From the NCBI GenBank assembly GCA_020446045.1, contig JAGRFM010000195.1, positions 1 through 32,466 on the forward strand: DNA of 32,466 nt. The letters run 5' to 3'. Below the pieces are notes generated by a model. That model was not told where the DNA came from. It did not search any database and was given only the letters and a program-made list of their open reading frames with translations. Made by a program: the position numbers and the translations under genes. Each line of letters begins with the position of its first letter. The stretch's first letter is position 1. Shown here one piece after another: positions 1-7,222 of the stretch. Origin of the DNA: Nitrosomonas sp. (GTDB taxonomy: Bacteria; Pseudomonadota; Gammaproteobacteria; Burkholderiales; Nitrosomonadaceae).

Positions 1-89
1 ACAAACATTTTTATTTCTCCCTTGTTAGATTCTTCAGCATATAATAAAAATAACCGTAGGGGGTGTCGTCATGTGTTATGTACAGTTCT

Positions 90-189
90 GTTTGTTTTTC
101 GGACAAAAGAATCAAGTTTTTGGGCCGCAGGACATGCTAAAGCATATTCAAGGTGCAAAAACGACGATAATTTTGTTCGAAAAGCAAAC
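90..189. repeat. Inverted-repeat-bounded module, orientation A
   Basis: This 100-bp module has ends GTTTGTTTTTCGGACAAAA (90-108) and its near-perfect inverse (171-189, 17 of 19 matching). The 62-bp interior (109-170), read as reverse complement, matches the interior of the corresponding module in copy 2 (4192-4253) with one mismatch. The flanking parts of the two elements are collinear, so this segment has been inverted in one copy relative to the other. Confidence 0.85.
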
Positions 190-196
190 TCGAAGG

Positions 197-297
197 GCGT
201 GGCATATTTTTGCGCCTGCTTGTTCAAGGTACTTGGACATAGCTAAGGCTATGCCCTGCGCACTTTTCATAAACATTCATCAAAAATATGCACACGC
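197..297. repeat. Second inverted-repeat module of MITE copy 1
   Basis: The left end GCGTGGCATATTTTTG (197-212) pairs with CAAAAATATGCACACGC (281-297), allowing a small bulge. Between them a small hairpin around CATAGCTAAGGCTATG is visible. This module is in the same orientation in both copies (about 4279-4382 in copy 2), unlike the 90-189 module. Confidence 0.6.
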
Positions 298-343
298 ATA
301 AATGCACATAACACATGACGCCCCCCCCTAGAGTGGGTGATAT

Positions 344-349
344 TATAAT
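344..349 (+). promoter_or_regulatory. Candidate -10 box upstream of folX
   Basis: TATAAT lies 60 bp upstream of the folX start, immediately after the right end of the MITE. No good -35 box stands 16-18 bp upstream, because that position falls in the C-run of the MITE end. Transcription of folX may therefore depend on sequence delivered by the insertion. Weak evidence. Confidence 0.3.
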
Positions 350-408
350 TAGATAATGCAGTATATAGGGTTGTGTCGGGCAAAACACTGCCAAATGCAT
401 GCAACATT

Positions 409-771
409 ATGGCTATTATTCGTATTAAGAACTTATTGCTAAGAACCTATATCGGGTTTAATGAAGAGGAAATCAGTAAATTACAGGATGTCATCATTAA
501 CATGACTATTGAAGTCGATTTGTCGCACGCTATCCGACATGACTCGGTGGATGGTTCCTACAATTACAAAGTAATTACAAAAAAAGTAATTGCTTTGGTT
601 CAGGAGCAAAAATTCATGATGTTGGAAAAGCTAACGCAAACTATTTTGGATGAGATCATGAAAAGCAAGGAAGTCTGCTTTGCCAAAGTTGAAGTTGACA
701 AGCCGCATGCACTGCGATTTGCTGAATCAGTATCGGTAGAATTGTCTGCTACGCGTAATGTTTCTGGCTAA
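409..771 (+). CDS. folX: Dihydroneopterin triphosphate 2'-epimerase (FolX)
   Basis: This 120-residue protein of the dihydroneopterin aldolase/epimerase T-fold family is close to E. coli FolX rather than FolB. It opens MAIIRIKNLLLRTYIGFNEE and carries LLEKLTQ in the middle and HALRFAESVSVEL near the C-terminus, all strongly FolX-like. FolX converts 7,8-dihydroneopterin triphosphate to the monapterin form, feeding tetrahydromonapterin, a cofactor for example of phenylalanine hydroxylase. The ATG at 409 gives the same length as the E. coli protein; an in-frame GTG at 373 would add 12 residues without family support. No clear ribosome site is visible. It lies 5 bp before the folK homologue, so the two are probably co-transcribed. 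Confidence 0.88.
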   Translation: MAIIRIKNLLLRTYIGFNEEEISKLQDVIINMTIEVDLSHAIRHDSVDGSYNYKVITKKVIALVQEQKFMMLEKLTQTILDEIMKSKEVCFAKVEVDKPHALRFAESVSVELSATRNVSG

Positions 772-776
772 ATATC

Positions 777-1169
777 ATGAATGAGGTTTGCCACGAGATT
801 AACGTTTGTATCGTTGGCGTTGGTTCCAATATCAATCCAGGCAACAATATTCAGGCTGTACTTGCTATTTTGCAGCGTGAAATGGTTGTTAAAGGTGTTT
901 CAGAATGGATTAAAACGTCTCCTGTTGGGATTATTGATCAAGATGATTTTATAAATGGTGCTGTCAAAATACATACCGCAATGTCGCAGGAGGCGTTTAA
1001 GAACTACTTAAAAAATCTGGAGGACAGATTGGGGCGCGATCGTGAACTTCCAAAATTTGGCCCTAGGGTTATTGATCTCGATATTGTTGTATGGAACGAT
1101 AAAATTATTGATGACGATTACTATACAAGAGATTTTGTAAAAAATACCGTTGATGAGTTGATGCAGTAG
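777..1169 (+). CDS. folK: Short FolK-like pterin pyrophosphokinase (HPPK)
   Basis: A 130-residue homologue of 6-hydroxymethyl-7,8-dihydropterin pyrophosphokinase, which transfers pyrophosphate from ATP to the pterin in folate synthesis. Visible motifs are the N-terminal VGVGSNI (residues 14-20), the basic RLGRDRELPKFGPR stretch and the metal-binding DLDI of VIDLDIVVW, all conserved in HPPK. The usual C-terminal part of the roughly 160-residue E. coli enzyme, with its HxRxFxLxPL-type segment, is missing: after DLDIVVW only about 30 unrelated-looking residues follow. The gene starts 5 bp after folX. Pairing with FolX suggests a specialised paralogue in monapterin metabolism, but a compact true FolK is also possible. 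Confidence 0.75.
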   Translation: MNEVCHEINVCIVGVGSNINPGNNIQAVLAILQREMVVKGVSEWIKTSPVGIIDQDDFINGAVKIHTAMSQEAFKNYLKNLEDRLGRDRELPKFGPRVIDLDIVVWNDKIIDDDYYTRDFVKNTVDELMQ

Positions 1170-1198
1170 GTTAGGTAGAAGTGAGACTGAAAAACAAA

Positions 1199-1230
1199 CC
1201 GGTTAATTTCTTGTATGAGAAATTAACCGG
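1199..1230 (-). terminator. Rho-independent terminator of the DUF2490 gene
   Basis: A perfect 12-bp stem (CCGGTTAATTTC at 1199-1210 with 1219-1230) and an 8-nt loop. On the minus strand the stem is followed by TTTGTTTTT, a good U-tract, about 60 bp beyond the stop of the minus-strand gene. On the plus strand there is no U-tract, so it would serve folK less well, though it separates the two convergent units. Confidence 0.75.
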
Positions 1231-1292
1231 ATATAAATCAGGTTACAATACCGTTTAACGGATAACCTTAAAAGAGCAGTTTTCTTATTTTA

Positions 1293-2036
1293 TTAAAAGT
1301 TTAAGAATAGATTGACTGCTAAAATATGCTGTTGTTGATCAGGGCGTGGGCTGGCTGGTCTATTGAAGTATTGATGGAGGTAACCAATTTCCCCAACTGT
1401 GAATTTGTTAAATCGCCATGCAAAACCCCCAAATGCACGATTTTGATTAAAACCAGCTCTTGCGCCTGTATCAACATTATTCATATTGATAAAAATCTCA
1501 TCTAAAACAACAAAACTGAGATTGGGTGAAACTGATGGCATAGGCACGGTCAATTTAAGAAATTGACGGAAACGATGTCCGTGTCCATCCGCTGTGCTGC
1601 CAGATCTATGGAAATCGAAAAAGCGTTGTTCTAATCGCGTGCGACTGGTAATGCTACCGAAAGAATATCTTTTGCTCCAAAGTAATTGCTGCCAAATGCG
1701 ATTTTCATTAAATGCTTTGTTAGCGGCAAATGGCCTGCTCGTCGGAATCCAGGCATAACCCAGCCAAACGCTGGTGTTTTCGGTTAATGCATAACCTATA
1801 CCTGGTCTGATGATGCCTTGCGAAAATCTGGATGAATCATTGCCAAAACGTCCTTGGCCTTCCATCCACCATTTTAATTTTGGGTTGATCGCGTCAAACG
1901 AACCGGTAGCAGTGATATTTCCCCAAAATTGGAAGTCATCCACAACATCATCGGCAAGTGTTGAATTACTAATGCCAATGGTTAGTGCAAGTATGGTTGA
2001 TACTAAAAAAATTTTTATCCTAATTTTCCTTAACAT
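1293..2036 (-). CDS. DUF2490 family outer-membrane beta-barrel protein
   Basis: A 247-residue exported protein. The start at 2036 is chosen because AAAGGGGAG lies just upstream of this ATG; an upstream in-frame start would add 15 residues before the signal peptide. The N-terminus has a basic LRKIRIK stretch, a hydrophobic core and a probable cleavage site after SNSTLA. The mature part opens with DDFQFWGNIT and continues with WWMEGQGRFGND, GIGYALTENTSVWLGYAWIP and RTRLEQRFF, the alternating aromatic pattern of DUF2490 barrels. It ends in VNLFLNF, with the terminal phenylalanine typical of outer-membrane barrels. The function of DUF2490 proteins is not known to me. Confidence 0.8.
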   Translation of the reverse strand: MLRKIRIKIFLVSTILALTIGISNSTLADDVVDDFQFWGNITATGSFDAINPKLKWWMEGQGRFGNDSSRFSQGIIRPGIGYALTENTSVWLGYAWIPTSRPFAANKAFNENRIWQQLLWSKRYSFGSITSRTRLEQRFFDFHRSGSTADGHGHRFRQFLKLTVPMPSVSPNLSFVVLDEIFINMNNVDTGARAGFNQNRAFGGFAWRFNKFTVGEIGYLHQYFNRPASPRPDQQQHILAVNLFLNF

Positions 2037-2491
2037 TTTCTCCCCTTTAAATTGTTTGTTTTTGAAATCTTTTGTCAACACAGGTTATTTTGATTTTTTT
2101 AAGTCACAATGAGTGTTTGATCTTAGAGTTTGTGTACTGTAATTTTCATTAACCAAATGAAAATAATAGGAAAATAAATCAAACATTCCTAAATTCAGGA
2201 TAACATAGCAAATGTCAAAAAATTGTTAAGAAAAATGATGCTGACACTCCTTCAACTTATTTACGGATACTACATTTTATGTTTTGAAATGATGGATTGA
2301 ACTTTCAGCCTGAACATGTGAATTCATCGTTATATTTCTATTTGACAAGTAACCGCCATACTGGGTATGGTTGTTTGGTTCAAGATATGAAACGGTTAAT
2401 CGTGTTAAATTTTGTTTCAATGATCCTGAAAAGTAGGTGTATATAAGATGATAAATTGTGATTGTTTAAAAATGGAAAATGGGAGTGAAAA
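2037..2491. other. Divergent intergenic region, DUF2490 / cytochrome c
   Basis: This 455-bp AT-rich stretch contains no convincing gene. It should hold promoters for both divergent genes. On the minus strand a TTGACA (plus-strand 2073-2078) lies close to the DUF2490 start but lacks a clear -10 box at the right distance. I found no FNR-type palindrome here. Confidence 0.5.
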
Positions 2492-2800
2492 ATGAAAAAA
2501 TCAAGCGTTCTGTTAAGTTCATTTGCTCTGTTGGCATTGGTAGGTTGTGGGGCTAGTAACGACTATACTCCTCCAGCCGATGCAACCGGAGAAAGAATTT
2601 TTAGTACCGCCTGTACGGAATGTCATAAGCCATTAAGGGGTGATGTGGCCATGATTTTGAGTGAAAAAGTGGCAAACAAAGATGCTTTGAAAAACAAATT
2701 TCAGAACGGCAGCATGAGAATGCCGGCGTTTCCGAATATTCAAGGTGAGGCGGCTGATCGTCTGGCAGATTACCTGCTCGCAAATAGTGAAGTTAAGTAG
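2492..2800 (+). CDS. Small monohaem c-type cytochrome lipoprotein
   Basis: A 102-residue protein with a lipoprotein signal peptide: KK, a hydrophobic core, then the lipobox LVGC (modified Cys near residue 19). A single haem-binding CTECH motif sits around residues 41-45. MRMPAFPNI near residues 75-83 is a plausible distal Met ligand region, and DRLADYLLA is the usual C-terminal helix of class I cytochromes. It should be anchored in the envelope as a periplasmic electron carrier; its partner is unknown. GGGAGTG lies just upstream of the ATG. It sits alone, about 590 bp upstream of the fnr-type regulator. Confidence 0.85.
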   Translation: MKKSSVLLSSFALLALVGCGASNDYTPPADATGERIFSTACTECHKPLRGDVAMILSEKVANKDALKNKFQNGSMRMPAFPNIQGEAADRLADYLLANSEVK

Positions 2801-2816
2801 GTCAGTGCGGTAAATT

Positions 2817-2851
2817 TTGGCGTCAGAGTAATAAAGTAAATCTGACGCCAA
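2817..2851 (+). terminator. Hairpin after the cytochrome gene
   Basis: A perfect 11-bp stem (TTGGCGTCAGA at 2817-2827 with 2841-2851) 16 bp after the stop codon. No U-tract follows on the plus strand, so it may act as an mRNA-stabilising or Rho-assisted terminator rather than a classical intrinsic one. Confidence 0.55.
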
Positions 2852-3387
2852 CAAAGTAGTTGGTAATGCATCGTGTCAATAGTTTAAAAATGCTCAACAA
2901 CGTTTGTTGAAACCAATGTATATATCGTGGTGCGGTTCATAAGCTACTGAAGTATGGCTTCTCACGACATGCCTCTCTAATGACTTTGCGGGTTAATCCT
3001 GTTTGATTGGATTGTATGTCACTTACTCCTTGTGTTTCTCATTTTCGCTATAACACAAGCTATTTGAATATCTGGGCGTAATGCGGATAAGCTTTTGTTC
3101 GGCAGTCTTTTTAGATACCCGCCTTTCATTTATATACAGCAAAACAGCCAAGCAATGAAGGTGAATGTTATTTTTTGATGCGAAGCGTTTATCTTGCGGA
3201 AAACAGAAGAAAATGAATGTGTGATTCAAACGTGTATCCGGGTTTTTTTATAAATAAAGCAACACATACCTTCTTATTGGAAGTATCATTATAATGATAG
3301 TTTGGTCTTTTATTTTGATTAAAGTCAATAAAAATAAGCATTAAATCATCCCAATTTAACTGATAATTCTGAAAAACGGAAAATATC
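2852..3387. other. Long intergenic region before fnr
   Basis: No supported gene in 536 bp. A 17-bp palindrome, TCAACAA-CGT-TTGTTGA, lies at 2894-2910, and an FNR-type site at 3315-3328 is listed separately. Minus-strand open frames of 68-73 codons here have no recognisable domain, no clear ribosome site and no family resemblance, and are left out. Confidence 0.5.
3315..3328 (+). promoter_or_regulatory. FNR/ANR box upstream of fnr
   Basis: TTGAT-TAAA-GTCAA matches the FNR consensus TTGAT-N4-ATCAA at 9 of 10 half-site positions. It lies 60 bp upstream of the fnr start, so the gene is probably autoregulated according to oxygen, as in E. coli. No unambiguous -10 box was seen beside it. Confidence 0.7.
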
Positions 3388-4140
3388 TTGTTACCAGAAC
3401 GGTTCTCCACAAAAGATTTTGATGTTGCGCAAATTCGTTCGAGTTGCTCTAGTTGCAGCTTGAGAGAATTATGTTTGCCTGTTGGGTTAAATGATGAGGA
3501 GGTTGAATCGCTTGGAGAGGTGGTGGCTCACAAACGCAAAATACTGCGTGGAGGTTATCTCCATCGAACAGGAACAAAATTTCAGGCCTTGTATGCTGTC
3601 AAAAGCGGTTTTCTGAAAACATGTGTCTTGGAAGAAGACGGGCGTCAGCAAGTGACTGGTTTTCATATGACTGGAGAGTTGCTCGGGCTGGATGCAATCA
3701 GTGCCGATATGCACACCTGTGATGCAATTGCTTTGGAGGATAGTGAGGTGTGCGAAATACCCTTTTCTAAACTGGAGGATATCAGTCGGACAATACCTTC
3801 TCTGATGCATCGTTTTCATAAAATTATGAGCCGGGAAATTGTCCGTGATCATGGTGTTATGCTGTTGCTCGGCAGTATGAAAGCAGAAGAGAGACTTGCT
3901 TCGTTTTTATTGAATATGTCTCGCCGGTTTGCAATTCGTGGTTATTCCGAAACTGATTTTAATTTGAGAATGACGCGCGAAGAAATTGGCAGTTATCTTG
4001 GTTTAAAACTGGAAACGGTAAGCCGGGCTTTTTCAAAATTGCAAGAGGAAGCAATTATTTCGGTCAATAACAAACATATTCAAATTTTGGATCTTGAGCG
4101 TCTGAAATTGAAGATGGGGAATATTTCCTGTTCGACTTAG
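3388..4140 (+). CDS. fnr: FNR-type oxygen-sensing transcription regulator
   Basis: A 250-residue CRP/FNR family protein. Counting from the TTG at 3388 puts cysteines at residues 20, 23, 29 and 122, exactly the four that bind the [4Fe-4S] cluster in E. coli FNR, which supports this non-ATG start. The cyclic-nucleotide-like beta-roll spans about 45-150; MKAEERLASFLLN begins the dimer-to-DNA-binding segment; the recognition helix LKLETVSR keeps the E-x-x-S-R specificity of FNR. It probably switches genes for low-oxygen respiration. An FNR box lies upstream. A MITE sits exactly at the stop codon: the T and A of TAG are the MITE target site and the G is its first base. Removing the element restores TAA, so the protein was not altered. 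Confidence 0.9.
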   Translation: MLPERFSTKDFDVAQIRSSCSSCSLRELCLPVGLNDEEVESLGEVVAHKRKILRGGYLHRTGTKFQALYAVKSGFLKTCVLEEDGRQQVTGFHMTGELLGLDAISADMHTCDAIALEDSEVCEIPFSKLEDISRTIPSLMHRFHKIMSREIVRDHGVMLLLGSMKAEERLASFLLNMSRRFAIRGYSETDFNLRMTREEIGSYLGLKLETVSRAFSKLQEEAIISVNNKHIQILDLERLKLKMGNISCST

Positions 4141-4413
4141 AGGGGGCGTCGCCATGCATTATGTACAATTCTATTTGTTTTTCGAACAAAATTATCGTCG
4201 TTTTTGCACCTTGAATATGCTTTAGCATGTCCTGCGACCCAAAAACTTGATTCTTTTGCCCGAAAAACAAACCCGAAGGGCGTGGCATATTTTTGTGCCT
4301 GCTTGTTCAAGGTACTTGGACATAGCTAAGGCTATACCCTGCGTACTTTTCACAAACATCCATCAAAAATCTGTACACGCATAAATGCACATAACACATG
4401 ACGACACCTCCTA
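4138..4413. mobile_element. MITE-like element, copy 2
   Basis: A second copy of the element at 57-330, in the same overall orientation. TA flanks (4138-4139 and 4412-4413) enclose 272 bp. The right terminal repeat reads inward from 4411 as GGAGGTGTCGTCATG; the left carries two extra bases. Outside the central module it is collinear with copy 1, whereas the central 100 bp (4173-4272) are inverted. It occupies the fnr-rpsB intergenic space, about 70 bp upstream of the rpsB promoter, and may serve as a transcriptional spacer or fnr terminator. Confidence 0.85.
4173..4272. repeat. Inverted-repeat-bounded module, orientation B
   Basis: Ends ATTTGTTTTTCGAACAAAA (4173-4191) and TTTTGCCCGAAAAACAAAC (4254-4272) are inverted repeats. 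The interior is the reverse complement of that in copy 1 with a single mismatch over 62 bp, while sequence on both outer sides matches copy 1 directly. Confidence 0.85.
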
Positions 4414-4484
4414 AGAATTGTTCCTTGTTTGTAATCAGGCTGATTAAAGATTTCTTCTATTGATTTTTCGGGCATTGCGCCTGC

Positions 4485-4512
4485 TTGAGTGCTGTTCTGA
4501 AAATGTTATAAT
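4485..4512 (+). promoter_or_regulatory. Sigma-70 promoter for rpsB
   Basis: TTGAGT (4485-4490), a 16-bp spacer and a perfect TATAAT (4507-4512). Transcription would start near 4519, giving an mRNA leader of about 140 nt before rpsB. This probably drives rpsB-tsf and much of the downstream run. Confidence 0.75.
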
Positions 4513-4562
4513 GCACGGTTGCTGACCTTGAATAAGGGCGGCAATTTAACATTTAGAACACA

Positions 4563-4631
4563 CATCTGCTTCTTACGAGGGTGTTTGAAATGCCATCTCA
4601 ATTGGGTGGCTAAAAATTCACAAGGCAGATG
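4563..4631 (+). promoter_or_regulatory. Structured rpsB mRNA leader, candidate S2-binding site
   Basis: The leader can form an outer stem CATCTGC (4563-4569) with GCAGATG (4625-4631) and an inner hairpin GCCATC (4592-4597) with 4605-4610. In E. coli rpsB-tsf is repressed by ribosomal protein S2 acting on the rpsB leader; this structure is the likely counterpart, inferred only from position and pairing. Confidence 0.5.
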
Positions 4632-4659
4632 GAGGCTCAACCCTTTTAGGAGAATTTTT

Positions 4660-5376
4660 ATGTCAGTAACAATGCGGCAAATGCTGGAAGCGGGTGTCCA
4701 TTTTGGTCATCAAACCCGTTTCTGGAATCCCAAAATGGCTCCCTATATTTTTGGCCATCGCAACAAGATTCATATCATCAATCTGGAACGTACCCTTGAA
4801 TTGTATGAAGACGCCATGAAATATGTGCGCCAGTTATCAGCCAATAAAGGTGTTATTTTATTCGTTGGCACCAAGCGTCAGGCACGCGATATTATTCGTG
4901 AAGAAGCGGCGCGTTGTGGTTCGCCTTATGTAGATCAGCGCTGGCTGGGGGGCATGTTGACTAATTTCAAAACCATCAAGCAATCAATCAAACGTCTTCA
5001 TGACATGGAAACGATGGTGCAGGATGGTACGCTGGAAAAGATGATCAAGAAAGAAGCGCTTGATTTGCAACGTGAATTGGATAAGCTGAATGCAAGTCTG
5101 GGTGGCATCAAGGACATGAAAAGCTTGCCGGATGCCTTGTTTGTCGTGGATGTGGGATACCAGAAAGGCGCCATCACTGAAGCGAAAAAGCTGGGTATTC
5201 CTGTGATTGGCGTCGTAGATACGAACCATAATCCTGACGGTATGCATTACATCATTCCAGGAAATGATGATTCAAGCCGGGCGATACGGTTGTATGCCCG
5301 TGGTGTGGCGGATGCTGTTTTGGAAGGGCGTAATCAGGCGATTCAGGAAATCGTAGAGATGGCTGCAGAAGACTAA
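4660..5376 (+). CDS. rpsB: 30S ribosomal protein S2
   Basis: 239 residues, beginning [20 protein letters not shown], the classic S2 N-terminus. [39 protein letters not shown] and DTNHNPDG are conserved. S2 binds the head-body junction of the small subunit late in assembly. The start at 4660 has AGGAGA 6 nt upstream; the open frame extends 47 codons further but the extra residues are leader sequence. It is the first gene of the long operon and is followed by tsf after 130 bp. Confidence 0.98.
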   Translation: MSVTMRQMLEAGVHFGHQTRFWNPKMAPYIFGHRNKIHIINLERTLELYEDAMKYVRQLSANKGVILFVGTKRQARDIIREEAARCGSPYVDQRWLGGMLTNFKTIKQSIKRLHDMETMVQDGTLEKMIKKEALDLQRELDKLNASLGGIKDMKSLPDALFVVDVGYQKGAITEAKKLGIPVIGVVDTNHNPDGMHYIIPGNDDSSRAIRLYARGVADAVLEGRNQAIQEIVEMAAED

Positions 5377-5407
5377 AAAATGTGTCTTCTCTGATCGCCT
5401 GTTATTT

Positions 5408-5461
5408 GATGAGTTTTGTAACATTTCAGTTGTATAGAGATAATATGTGACAAAATTCATC
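5408..5461 (+). terminator. Hairpin in the rpsB-tsf gap
   Basis: GATGAGTTTTGTAACA (5408-5423) pairs imperfectly with TGTGACAAAATTCATC (5446-5461). No U-tract follows. It may attenuate transcription into tsf or stabilise the upstream message; a partial terminator between these genes is known in E. coli. Inference from structure only. Confidence 0.4.
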
Positions 5462-5506
5462 AACTGTGGCGCGCTGAATTTTAATATAGTTTGGAGTAAA
5501 TGAAAT

Positions 5507-6391
5507 ATGGCGGCGATTACCGCAAGCATGGTAAAAGAATTGCGTGAGTTAACAGGGCTGGGCATGATGGAATGCAAGAAGGCTCTGGTCGAAACTGACG
5601 GTGATATGAAAGCAGCTGAAGATCTGCTTAGAATTAAAAGTGGTGCGAAAGCAAATAAAGCGGCCGGCCGGATAGCAGCCGAAGGTGTTGTGGGCGCATT
5701 TATTGCGACAGATGGGAAGAGTGGCGCATTGGTCGAAGTAAACTGTGAAACCGACTTTGTGGCTAAAAATGACGATATCGTCAAGTTTGCCAATGATCTT
5801 GCCGAGCTTGTGGCGGTAAATCAAATTAGCGATGTGCAGGCTTTGAATGAGGTGGCGTTTTCATGTGGGGAAATCGTTGAAGATGCCCGTAAAGCGCTTG
5901 TCATGAAATTGGGGGAAAATATCAGTATCCGTCGTTGTGTGAATTACAAGACCGATGGAAAGCTGGCCTCTTACCTGCATGGCAGTAAAATTGGCGTGAT
6001 GATTGATTATAGTGGCGGGGATGAAACCCTGGGCAAGGATCTGGCCATGCATATTGCCGCAAGCAAGCCGATGTGCGTCAATAAAGATCAGGTTTCGTCA
6101 GAAGTACTTGAACATGAGCGGCAGATTTTTGCGGCACAAGCTGCAGAAAGCGGGAAACCGGAAAACATTATCGAAAAAATGGTTGAAGGCCGGATCGCGA
6201 AATATCTTGCCGAAGTTACCTTGGTGGGGCAGCCCTTTGTGAAAGATCCTGACATAACTGTGGAAAAATTACTGGCGCAAAAATCAGCGTCAGTGAAAGA
6301 CTTTACATTGTTTGTTGTGGGAGAGGGCATAGAAAAGAAAGTTGAAAATTTTGCCGAAGAAGTTAAAGCGCAGATGGGACAGGCCAAATAA
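5507..6391 (+). CDS. tsf: Elongation factor Ts
   Basis: 294 residues, the usual length. The N-terminal UBA-like domain contains [19 protein letters not shown] and the key TDFVAKND motif (about residues 81-88), which inserts into EF-Tu to release GDP. The dimerisation and C-terminal modules follow, ending in [29 protein letters not shown]-Ts recycles EF-Tu-GDP during elongation. GGAGT lies upstream of the ATG at 5507. It forms the conserved rpsB-tsf-pyrH-frr order. Confidence 0.98.
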   Translation: MAAITASMVKELRELTGLGMMECKKALVETDGDMKAAEDLLRIKSGAKANKAAGRIAAEGVVGAFIATDGKSGALVEVNCETDFVAKNDDIVKFANDLAELVAVNQISDVQALNEVAFSCGEIVEDARKALVMKLGENISIRRCVNYKTDGKLASYLHGSKIGVMIDYSGGDETLGKDLAMHIAASKPMCVNKDQVSSEVLEHERQIFAAQAAESGKPENIIEKMVEGRIAKYLAEVTLVGQPFVKDPDITVEKLLAQKSASVKDFTLFVVGEGIEKKVENFAEEVKAQMGQAK

Positions 6392-6427
6392 GCTGAGAGA
6401 AAATTGTGACCTTTAATTACCAAACCA

Positions 6428-7141
6428 ATGTCGTCACAGTATAGACGCATACTGCTGAAATTATCCGGGGAAGCCCTGATGGGAGACAACAGCTATGGTA
6501 TTAATCAGACTGTTGTCAATCGAATAGTTGCCGAAATCAAAGATGTCAATAAAATGGGCGTCGAAATCGCTATTGTCGTTGGCGGTGGAAATATATTCCG
6601 TGGCATGAAAAGCAAAAATGACAGCATAGAGCGGGTAACTGCGGATTATATGGGTATGTTGGCAACGGTAATGAATGCCTTGGCGTTACAGGATGCGATG
6701 AAACAGGCTGACCTGATTCCGCGAATACAGTCGGCATTGCGTATAGAGCAAGTCGTTGAGCCTTATGTACGCAATAAGGCTTTACGTTATCTAAAAGAAG
6801 GCTGGATAGTCATTTTTGCTGCCGGTACGGGAAATCCTTTTTTTACCACGGACACAGCGGCTGCGCTTCGTGGTATGGAAATGAACGCAGATATTATGCT
6901 AAAGGCGACCAAAGTTGATGGAATTTATTCGAATGATCCTACAATAGATCCTCAAGCAACGCGCTTTCAGGAAATATCGTTTGATGAGGCAATTGCCAGA
7001 AATCTTCAAGTAATGGACGCAACGGCTTTGACACTCTGCCGGGATCAGAAGTTACCGCTCAATGTATTCAGCATCTTCAAAGCGGGTGCGCTAAAACGCA
7101 TTATAATTGGTGAGGATGAGGGTACTTACGTAACGGTATAA
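6428..7141 (+). CDS. pyrH: UMP kinase
   Basis: 237 residues of the amino-acid-kinase fold. Evident motifs: [13 protein letters not shown] (phosphate-binding), [10 protein letters not shown], the acceptor region [36 protein letters not shown] and [12 protein letters not shown]. Phosphorylates UMP to UDP in pyrimidine nucleotide synthesis in the cytosol; bacterial PyrH is a hexamer activated by GTP and inhibited by UTP. It lies 36 bp after tsf and 81 bp before frr. Confidence 0.97.
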   Translation: MSSQYRRILLKLSGEALMGDNSYGINQTVVNRIVAEIKDVNKMGVEIAIVVGGGNIFRGMKSKNDSIERVTADYMGMLATVMNALALQDAMKQADLIPRIQSALRIEQVVEPYVRNKALRYLKEGWIVIFAAGTGNPFFTTDTAAALRGMEMNADIMLKATKVDGIYSNDPTIDPQATRFQEISFDEAIARNLQVMDATALTLCRDQKLPLNVFSIFKAGALKRIIIGEDEGTYVTV

Positions 7142-7151
7142 ATAGTCAGGA

Positions 7152-7199
7152 ATCAGCGTAAAACAAAGCAATCGCTTTTTTGCGATGTTGAGTGCTGAT
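7152..7199 (+). terminator. Stem-loop in the pyrH-frr gap
   Basis: An outer stem ATCAGC (7152-7157) with GCTGAT (7194-7199) encloses an inner hairpin ATCGC-TTTTTT-GCGAT (7171-7186). No U-tract follows the outer stem, so this is more likely an mRNA processing or stability element than a full terminator. Confidence 0.35.
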
Positions 7200-7222
7200 G
7201 ATTTTGCTTAGTAGGGAAAACT

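Larger units (their letters stand above)
57..330. mobile_element. MITE-like element, copy 1
   Basis: A 270-bp non-coding element (59-328) bounded by 23-bp terminal inverted repeats (59-81 and 306-328, 21 of 23 matching) and flanked on both sides by the dinucleotide TA (57-58, 329-330). The repeat begins GGGGGTGTCGTCATG. TA flanks are typical of insertion by IS630/Tc1-mariner type transposases, so this is probably a non-autonomous derivative of such an element; the parent transposase is not in the window. Inside are two modules of about 100 bp, each with its own inverted repeats (90-189 and 197-297). A second copy lies at 4138-4413. It ends about 80 bp upstream of folX. Short open frames inside it look fortuitous. 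Confidence 0.85.

Noticed and set aside
22-301. Open frames of 74 and 76 codons across MITE copy 1
   Set aside because: They run through terminal and internal inverted repeats, are not kept in copy 2, and have no ribosome site or family resemblance.
321-328. C8 run as a phase-variable homopolymer tract
   Set aside because: It is the degenerate end of the MITE terminal repeat, outside any coding region and without promoter spacing that it could switch convincingly.
1199-1230. Intrinsic terminator for folK on the plus strand
   Set aside because: The U-tract is on the minus-strand side only, so it is assigned to the DUF2490 gene.
3023-3410. Minus-strand open frames of 68 and 73 codons upstream of fnr
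   Set aside because: AT-rich, no recognisable motif, no ribosome site; the second also overlaps the fnr start and FNR box.
4519-4659. 47-residue N-terminal extension of S2
   Set aside because: S2 begins at the MSVTMRQML start with AGGAGA in front; the upstream codons lie in the structured leader.
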